A stretch of 64,000 nucleotides of DNA from Atherix ibis (lineage: Eukaryota; Arthropoda; Insecta; Diptera; Athericidae). The translations under genes were made by a program, and so were the position numbers. The first letter of the stretch is position 1. Each line of letters opens with the position of its first letter. Positions 56,300 through 64,000 of the stretch are shown piece after piece. Under the pieces are notes generated by a model, which did not search any database, had not been told where the DNA came from, and saw only the letters and a list, made by a program, of their open reading frames with translations. The DNA lies in assembly GCA_958298945.1 (NCBI GenBank), contig OY282605.1:27568811-27632810 (forward strand), in the 5' to 3' direction.

Positions 56300-57445
56300 C
56301 TAAAGATGCCATTAGACGATCCGCCAAATTGGCAGCCGTCAGCCAAAGTTACATCAAAATAATGGCATAATTCATCCTAAATTGGACTAATCATCTAATA
56401 GCCCAGTTTTTTTTAAGTTCGCTAGGCTGACTAACTCGTCAGCTGAATTAATTTTGGCAGATAAAGTGGCTGACGAATATGTAATTTTCTAATAGCCTCA
56501 TCTATGCCGTTTTAGCTGACCTGGTTGGCCCATTAGTCGACCATTTTTAGGCACACGAAGTGGCTGACGTATTTGTTAATTTTTGCTGACCGTCTAAAAG
56601 CCATAGCCATATCTGTGACGTTTTGGATGACCTGATAGACTAGTCAGCCGAACTAATTATAACAGATGAAGTAGCCGACGAATATGTCAATTTTAGTTGA
56701 CCGTCTAATAGCCTCATCTGTGACGTTTTAGCTAATCTGGTTGACAGTTCAGTCGACCACCTATGGTAGACAAAGTAGCTGACAAATCTGTCAATTTTGG
56801 GTGACCGCTTAATAGACTAATTTGATAAGTTGGCTAGGCAGCCGAACTTATTTAGGCAGATGAACTGCCTGACGAATCTGTCAATTTTGGCTGACCGTCT
56901 AATAGTCTGATTTGTGATATTTTGGCTGACACGTCAGCCAACTCAATTCTCATAGAGGAAGTTGCTAACAAATTTGTCAATTTTGGCCGACCGTTTATAG
57001 CCTGATTTTTAATGTTTTCTGATTTAATTAAATATATTTGAGTAAATATGTAAATTGGTTTAAATATGCTTGATAATTCATGAGTCTACAATATTTTCGT
57101 TAAGGAAATCAATGGTATTTCGAAATTTTGTATCAAAACTGAAACCTTCGACTTGCTGTACGATCTTTTTTATGTGTTAATACGCTTTGTACAAAATAAA
57201 AATACCCGTTTTGTAGACGTAAAACTCTATCAAAAGATTGAAATTGTCTGCCATGAAGAAATCAAAATTTGGCTGACCATCTAATATCCTGATTTTTGCA
57301 TCAGACATCGTCAGCCGACGTATCTGATGACTTCGGAACAAATTTGCCTATCGAGTCGCTCATGTTGGCAGACCGTCAGTCATCAGCCAATTTTTTTTAG
57401 TGGCTATGTTGGCCGATAGTTGCAAATTTGGCTGATTGTGTAAAA
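56300..57445. repeat. GCTGAC-rich tandem repeat, ~90-111-bp units
   Basis: Units marked by GCTGACGAATATGTCAATTT followed by GGCTGACCGTCTAATAGCCT and GTGACGTTTTAGCTGACCTG. The first word recurs at about 56469, 56563, 56674, 56778, 56868 and 56963. Within units GCTGAC and GTCAGC occur in both orientations (e.g. GCTGACACGTCAGC). After an interruption at about 57010-57255 the same words resume to 57445. GC is well above background. No coding frame. Confidence 0.8.
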
Positions 57446-58425
57446 GCATCTTAAGAAAGCTCATTCCTTATGTTATTGCAATAAATTTTGTGGCAACTTT
57501 TTATGTAAAATATTTTACAGAAAAAAATTTGACATTTTTTGGAAAAAAAAATTTTTTTGCGTAAAATTGATTGTTTAAATTTTAACCGAAAGAATATAAA
57601 AAAAATATATAAACATATGTTGTTGATGTAAAATTTATCAAAAGAAGACCAGCAGAAAATTATTGAAACGTGCATTAAAAATCCATCAATTATGTTATAA
57701 ATAATAATGTTCACACTAAAGACGACGTAACCGATTTCTTATTTACTTGTTCATTTTTATTCTTTTTTCTTCTTATTTTTGCAATATTTTTATTTATTAT
57801 TATTCATGAGAGCCAATATTACAAATTCATATATAAGACAATACACCTGCACAAATGTTCAATATTGCTTACAAATTATAAAAAATAGTATTGAAGAGTT
57901 TATACTTTGTAATAAATAGAATTGCAGTCAATATTGCATAATATCAAAAAAAAATTTATAGTTTTACATTTGTTTTTGCAACTATAAAATGATTAGAAAA
58001 TCAATCATAAGCACTCTCTTGTCGTTTATAGGAGTTTTAAGTGAAACTGAATTGAAATATTTTTCCAAAAACTATTGCGACTCATTTTCTTCGGTAAACA
58101 ATATTTCAAAAAAAATTAACTTTGCATTTTTAATATTATAACATTAAGATAAAATAAAAATATTTATTTAAGATACAAAAAAGTATTTCTTAAGATACTA
58201 AAAATAGTTTTAAAAAAAAAAACTCATTAAATTACGACCATATATGCACAGTTATTCATTTCCAAGTTTGAAAAGTGCAGCCCTGTCATTTGACAGCTGT
58301 CGAACAAATATATTATTCAAGTAAACAATTATTCAGGCTGACATTTGCCATTTTATAAAATTAATTAACATCTTTGATTTATAAATACGTTTTTCTAAAG
58401 TGGGATGAGATGTTATGCTCAAAGT
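57446..58425. other. AT-rich non-coding stretch
   Basis: No motif recognised. The 87-codon minus frame 57714-57451 is an AT-composition artefact (Phe/Ile/Lys/Asn rich). Confidence 0.45.
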
Positions 58426-58429
58426 ATGA

Positions 58430-58780
58430 GCTGTTATGCTCAAAGTTTTCTACAGTAATGAGACTCAATTCTTGCTCGGTGGATATGTCAATATGCAAAA
58501 TGTCCACACATGGGGTTCTTAAAACCTACAAGTAACTGTTTAAAAGTTCTTGTATCCACAAAAAGTAACTCTCTGGATTTATTTAAAAATTAGAGTGTCG
58601 ATCATTGAAAAGTTCTCAAACTTAAGAGCATTTAAGAACTAACATACATTAAGAAATAACCGTATTACAGCCCCAAATGTGCGAAAAACATCATTAAAAA
58701 TTACCTCAAAATTATTGAGTCGTGCAAGAATTATTGAGACAGCTACTTAAAAATTTAATTTTTTATTTATTATATAATAG
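58430..58780 (+). pseudogene. DD41D transposase remnant with central deletion
   Basis: The plus strand has SNETQFLLGGYVNMQNVHTW, GS.NLQVTV and YPQKVTLW (first catalytic block, Asp replaced by Asn). A deletion follows to NLRAFKN, QPQMCEK-like and ITSKLLSRARI, the C-terminal KNYLKRIE region in shifted frame. The second and third catalytic blocks are missing. Confidence 0.65.
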
Positions 58781-59608
58781 GAAAATTCAAACAATATAGT
58801 AAAATAAAAATTTTATAAAAGTTAGAATTTTAAATCTGTTTTAAGAAACTTTTTTGTACTGTAAGATACAGTAAATGATTTTTTTTAAAAAAATCTTCGT
58901 ATAAAAAAGGATTTTAACAAATTAATGCTTTTGATTTAATATTATTAAGCATAAATTCACTATATTAAAAATAAATACAATAATCATTTTAATGAGTAAA
59001 GAATATTTTGTGAAACCAAAAAAAGAAAATTTATCGAACATTTAGTGTGCAAAATCTTAATTTCGAATCCAGCTAGTAAAATAACTGAGATGCCATCTGA
59101 TTGTCGACAAATGGTCCAGATTTTCGTAGTGCTAAGAATACACAGTTCAACACAAATGTTACTAAAAATGATCGAAAAGACAAAATTTATCTAAAAATTT
59201 ACCAAAAAAAATTCAGTAACACTTGTTAAGTCACAAGCGAGTTTTTCGAGTTAATAAACTGAATATAATTTTAAATTTTCAAATTTTATACTATTAATTA
59301 TTATATTTGATTTAATTTATAGTAATTTTCTGGGCTGACTTAGCACAGTTTGATAAGATATTGTGTTGAAAATATCTTGGAAGAAAATATGATAAAATTG
59401 AATAGATTTCAGAAATCTTCAAATTGCAAATAAATAGTCAACATAAGGTGGATATGAAGGATAATTTATATATAAAAAAAATATTAGACCTAAAAAATAG
59501 AAAAATAAAAGTTTCAGGAGTAATTTTATAAGATAATTTCTCAGATTAGTCGTTTTTTTGGGACTTAATAATTTTTATCAAGACTCAATAATTTTTATCA
59601 AGCTGAAG
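58781..59608. other. AT-rich stretch; last ~50 bases may be LINE
   Basis: Nothing recognised up to about 59550. 59570-59608 reads, when joined across the DD41D insertion, NNFYQAEVFAKHLVNIF, fitting Jockey-like sequence upstream of the reverse transcriptase. Confidence 0.4.
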
Positions 59609-59610
59609 TA

Positions 59611-60342
59611 TAGGGTTTTCGAATAAGAGTGATATGATTTCTTTTTAAAAAAAAATCACACTAATTATTAAGGAAATTCAAATATTTTTTATTTTATTTA
59701 AAGTGCAATCGATACAATTAACTTCTGAATAAAACGTCATTCAAATGGCCTCCATGACTTCTTTTGCAGGAACGAATTCGATGAACCCAATTTTTGATGA
59801 GCACTTTTCCCACTAAATCAAGTCGTATGTCATGAATAGCACGTTCAATATTGACTACTAAAGCTTGAAGAGAGTCTGGTTTATTGCTAAGGACTTATGA
59901 CTTAAAATAACCCCACAAGAAATAGTCTAATTGTGTTAAATCACAACTTCTTGGAGGCCATTTCAATGTCACAATTTCTTGAAATAATCGAATCTCCAAA
60001 CTTTTCTCGCAAACTGTCAATTTAGGTGAATGTAATGGGTGTTCATGAATAATTTGTGGATTTTCTTCGCGCCAGAATCGACACTTTTGCTTATTTACCG
60101 CACCACCCAGATGAAAGTGAGCCTCATCGGAGAAGATGATGAGCGCACGAAAAGTTGCAATTGGAGAACGATTATTTTGATAATAAAATTGAATAATTTG
60201 TAAACGTTGTTCTTGCGTACATCTCTCCACGATGAAATTGTAAACATAACTGAATACAATGAAAAAAATTGACAGATCATGACATATTACAAATGGCTAA
60301 AACGTCACTTACAATTCATATCACTCTTATTGGGAAACCCTA
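59611..60342 (-). mobile_element. DD41D element (732 bp) with intact terminal repeats and 111-codon frame
   Basis: Terminal repeats TAGGGTTTTCGAATAAGAGT and the inverse ACTCTTATTGGGAAACCCTA, TA at 59609-59610 and 60343-60344. The minus-strand frame 60230-59895 is open for 111 codons: MERCTQEQRLQIIQFYYQNN (first helix-turn-helix) joined by deletion to IIFSDEAHFHLGGAVNKQKC (first catalytic Asp). PQIIHEHPLHSPKLTV follows, joined by another deletion to LKWPPRSCDLTQLDYFLWGY (third catalytic Asp). The second Asp (QDGAT) is deleted. Both deletions keep the frame. Removing the element restores a Jockey-like reading frame. Confidence 0.88.
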
Positions 60343-60344
60343 TA

Positions 60345-61500
60345 TTTGCTAAGCATTTGGTAAATATTTTTGCTACACATAATGATATCGAAGACAAATC
60401 GTATGCTAACAAAATTATCGAAGAACTTATGTTTTCCAATCCCTTTGAGTCTTCTTCCCAAAAATTTTAAGCCTTCGGAAATTAAATCGACTATTCTGCG
60501 CCTTCCCAATAAAAACCCTGCTGCTTATAATCTAATAACAAATCCTATTTTGAAGCAAATTTCCCGAAAAGCTTTAGTTTTAATTACATACATTTTTAAT
60601 AGTATCCTGCGCGCAACCTATTTTCCATTACTCTGGAAATTTATTGTACTATCATTAAAATGATTCCTAAACCATATTAAACCTATTAATTCTCCTTCCT
60701 TCTATAGACCTATTCAGCCTCTTACCCTTATCTTTGGTGAGATTTTTGGAAAACTCCAATCCTACGACTCTACCCAATCCTAGTTAATGAAAAAATGATT
60801 CCTGATCACCAATTTGACTTCCGATCTGAACACTCCACTATCAAGGAATGCCATCGCATTGTTGATTACATTGCATCCTGTCTTGAGAGGAAAGAGTATT
60901 GCCCAGGCATCCTGTAGTTCTCTGAAAACTCAAGAGCTTATTACCTTCAACATACTACCTTATATATCCTACAAAATCCTCGGAAATAAATCCTATTCTA
61001 GCCGGAGTGCCATAAGGCACTTATAGTTTTTTATTTAATATTTATACCCATGACATCCCATCTGATCCTAATACTAGAAAAACCTACCCATTTATACCTT
61101 AATAGCAACATTATTCCATAATATGATAAAGTATGTTATTTGGGACTTTACCTGGACAAGAGACTAACACGTCCAGGTTGTTTTAGTCTAGAACCAACAT
61201 ACTAGACTAAAACAACCTAGACGTTATTAGACTACTGGACAAACGCTCGAAACTAACAATCAAAAGTAAACTTCTAATAAAACCTATTTGGACTTATGGA
61301 ATTGATATATCACTTCCTTTTATAATCCACTTGTGAGAGAATTGTCCTGTACTGCCCTTTTTAGGGTCGATTGGTGTTTACTCCCATAAACTCTATAATA
61401 AACGCCGATTGGTGTTTACTCCCACTTCATGATGCAGAAGATTGTAAATTAAAATTATATAAATCTGCTCGTTACAATACAATTGTAGTTGCAGATTAAA
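60345..61500 (+). pseudogene. Jockey-like non-LTR retrotransposon remnant
   Basis: The plus strand has FAKHLVNIFATHNDIEDKSY, and after a frameshift KPSEIKSTILRLPNKNPAAY. Then ISRKALVLITYIFNSILRAT, SFYRPIQPL, NEKMIPDHQFDFRSEHSTIK and ECHRIVDYIASCLERKEYCP lead up to motif A (DISQAFD), which is deleted. SSLKTQELITFN, LAGVP.GTYSFLFNIYTHDI (motif B), LGLYLDKRLT and LLDKRSKLTIKSKLLIKPIW follow. The catalytic FADD box is absent. Stops and shifts throughout. A hairpin lies at 61169-61224. Confidence 0.85.
61169..61224. repeat. Inverted duplication (hairpin) in LINE remnant
   Basis: Arms 61169-61191 and 61202-61224 (23 nt, one mismatch; core AGGTTGTTTTAGTCTAG) around a 10-base loop. The right arm fits the LINE reading (TRLKQ...LLDKRSKL); the left arm is an extra inverted copy between LDKRLT and TRLKQ. 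Confidence 0.9.
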
Positions 61501-64000
61501 AAAAAACTACTACTTTTCATAGATATTTAGAAGTTTTTATTGTTGATGGCTAATTTTATTAATTTCACCAATTCTTAATGAAAAAAAAACCAAAAACATT
61601 TTATCCAAGATAATGTTTTGCAAAAAAAAAATTCAAAAAAAAACTATTAACCCAAAATAATTTTAAAACAAAAACAATTAAACTATAAAATATTAATAAT
61701 TAAAAAAAATTAATTAAAAAATTCAAATCAAGTGCAAATTTTTTGTGTATTTACAGAAAAAAAATTTTTTTAAAAAATTAATTTTCAATAAAAGTAAAAA
61801 ATAAAAATAAAAACACAAATCAGTGAAATAAAATTATAATTTTATTTTATTTTTCGCACTTTTATATTTACATCTTAAAAATGTATCTACATAAAATAAT
61901 AATTAGTAAAGGTATTTATTTTATTTTATTTTCATTTATAATTAGATACGAACTTTTTCAAATAGCCATAATCATAAGAAATGATATTGCAAGAGTATTT
62001 TTTATCCATTTAAGAAATTGATATTCTCAACAATAACCATAAAAAAAAAAAAAAACCACAGAAAAAAAATTTTCTTTTTAGCAAAAGAACAGAAAGATAT
62101 ATTTTCAAGATGCTCTACTAAGATAAAATTCTCCTCGTTATGATTAGATCCTCTTGTAAAGGCTTTATAGTTAAAATGCAAATGTTATTAATTAATCAAG
62201 CAATTAAGCAATTATTTCGTTAGATCGATCGATATATTTTTCGTTATTATTATTATTGATAATAGAATCATTTCGATTCATCATAAGCATCAACATCATC
62301 TTCATCATCACAATTATTGCACAGATCAGCGAGATGATGTTATCAATGTGTACATACACTATCGAAATTTAAGTACTGAAAATTACATGCAATTAATCAC
62401 TTTACACTTTAATTAGAAGGGAAACCATTAATTCCTTTTATAGATTTATTTTCATGTATGAGTATAAGAAAAAATCACTTTGGCACTAATCGAAATTTTT
62501 GAGCAAACATTTTTAAAAGTTATATATTTTTTTAATTAATAAATAATTTAATTAAAAACAATTATATTATCACAAAATTGATTAATTACATACATATGTA
62601 CTTTAAGAGATTTTTTTTTTTGTTGAAAAAATTAACATTAAATACGTTTTATTAGTAAACATTCAGAAAAAGCACTATGATTAGTTTTGCCGCCTATCTT
62701 TTAAGGACTAATAGATGAGGAAATATTATTTTTTTTTGGTAATAAATTTTTTTTTAAAATATATAAACAATATTACTAACTTTATAGATTTACAAATTTT
62801 TTTTATTTAATATTTATTTTCTTTAAAAAAATAATTTTTTTTAGTAACAAAAACACATTTTTGACAAAGTTTACACACTGACTGGATTATATGTAAATTC
62901 CTCTACACTGTTTGTGGGGGGACACGTAATCAAATTTAATTTATATCGAGAAGGAAGAGACCTACGGAATTCCAATAAGACCCAAAAACACTTCTATTGG
63001 GGATAGCGGGCAGTAGTAGTAATAGTCGGAACACAATAGTTATGAAAATTTTTGTTGCAATCACTTTGACTATGAATTAGAACCGAAAATGGAGCAAAAT
63101 AGTTGTTGTAAGTCATCTGGACGCAAAATACCGCAAATCAAGGCCACGGAGAACATATGACTCCCACTAATCTTATTGCCCATAAACGGTTGTCAATTAT
63201 TTTATTTAGCCACAATCAAAATCACAACTACTATAAAAAAAAAAAAAATTTAAAAAAACTTATTATATTATTGCAAGAAATTCTGCAAATTTTTATTATA
63301 CATTCTCATTGGTGGTTATTTACAAACCAAAAAATATATCACATTTCCTAACATTTTACATAATTTTTTAAACACAACTTTTTTTTCTAAATATAAAATT
63401 TAAATATTTTATTTTTAATTAATTTATTAATTAATTATTAATGACAATAAAACAACTGAAAAACTTTTGATATTTGCTTGCAATTAAATTTTGATGTAAA
63501 AACGATTCGGAAGAAAATACCGACAGTGATGGCCATAAAATTTACGACATTACAACACAAATGACTGCCCGCTACTGACAGAATGAATAAGATTCCAATT
63601 GGAAATAGCTAATAACCGTCAACTGATTTGTGCATGTGTGTAACTTCTGGTTTTGATACGAATAAAGAGAAACTTAAGCTCATTTCTTTTGGTTACTCTT
63701 AAAACGGTTTTATGCCTTTTCATTTAAGCTCTTCGCAGTTATTTGTGGCTCTGATTATGAAAAATATTCTCTTAAATTGTTACTTTAAAATAAAGATTTT
63801 TAAATTTAGTTAACAAAATTCAGTTAAAGATATTAAAGACAAAAAAAGTTGGTTTTCTTTTATTGATAAATTTACCCGAATTTTGTTTGTTTGTTTGAAA
63901 AACCAAATATTTTAAAAAACCAAATAACTTCACTCTCGCGTTAATCGGATATATTTTCAAGTAGTTTGAGTAGAAATCAACTACGCGTAAGTACATAACA
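61501..64000. other. AT-rich non-coding stretch to window end
   Basis: Poly-A/T runs, a short ATT/ATC microsatellite at about 62240-62320, and less AT-rich patches at 62880-63160 and 63480-63600. None shows a coding, splice or transposon signature. ACTGCCCGCT near 63565 is the inverse of AGCGGGCAGT near 63006, too short to define an element. Confidence 0.45.

Noticed and set aside
57451..57714. 87-codon minus-strand frame, possibly membrane protein
   Set aside because: Hydrophobicity follows from TTT/ATT/TAT composition; no conserved feature or context.
62999..63575. Inverse decamers AGCGGGCAGT / ACTGCCCGCT suggesting terminal repeats
   Set aside because: Only about 10 bases match and no target duplication or coding content supports an element.

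Overview
The window is AT-rich, repeat-dominated insect nuclear DNA. The evidence is the type and density of decayed transposable elements: Tc1/mariner-superfamily transposases of DD34D and DD41D type, Jockey-like, I-like and RTE-like non-LTR retrotransposons, a tRNA-Val-headed SINE, MITE-like elements and several satellites. No intact cellular gene, rRNA, functional tRNA or CRISPR array is visible. The species and order cannot be fixed from the sequence, but nothing points away from an insect. Almost every open frame is a transposase or reverse-transcriptase fragment with stops, frameshifts or deletions. The window may lie in a large intron or an intergenic heterochromatin-like tract. The best hint of a host gene is a 39-nt candidate microexon on the minus strand at 7747-7785, with near-ideal splice signals.

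Layout. 0.4-2.8 kb is a mosaic: DD41D remnant, SINE, RTE-like endonuclease, mariner 3' end, reverse-transcriptase thumb, second mariner. 3.3-4.3 kb is a mariner. 5.6-7.6 kb is another mariner followed by tandem copies of its terminal region. 9.6-10.5 kb is a mariner/Jockey/mariner composite. 12.6-14.2 kb holds a 364-bp mariner deletion derivative and a DD41D element with a mariner fragment nested inside. 14.5-17.0 kb is tandem-repeat DNA (46-bp ACGTACGT repeat, CAACAA minisatellite). 19.4-22.4 kb is a ~350-bp satellite split by an I-like LINE with a target-site duplication. 22.6-24.3 kb is a mariner inserted cleanly into another mariner. 25.8-26.6 kb is an I-like LINE remnant. 28.8-34.0 kb holds DD41D remnants, including a two-unit tandem duplication of ~864 bp.

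35.1-41.7 kb carries two inverted copies of one arrangement. Mariner X lies at the same TA in a Jockey reverse-transcriptase gene, followed by the reverse-transcriptase block and then mariner Y. 43.0-44.0 kb is another mariner. 45.9-60.3 kb holds more DD41D remnants, a palindromic MITE, a 2.5-kb degenerate AT-rich repeat field and a GCTGAC-rich tandem repeat (56.3-57.4 kb). 59.6-61.5 kb is a short DD41D element with both ends intact, sitting in a Jockey-like LINE. The last 2.5 kb is AT-rich with nothing recognised.

No working pathway is encoded. The genes relate to one another through insertion history: nested insertions, shared junctions and internal deletions. Three places show inverted 'snap-back' duplications, which suggest templated repair or replication.
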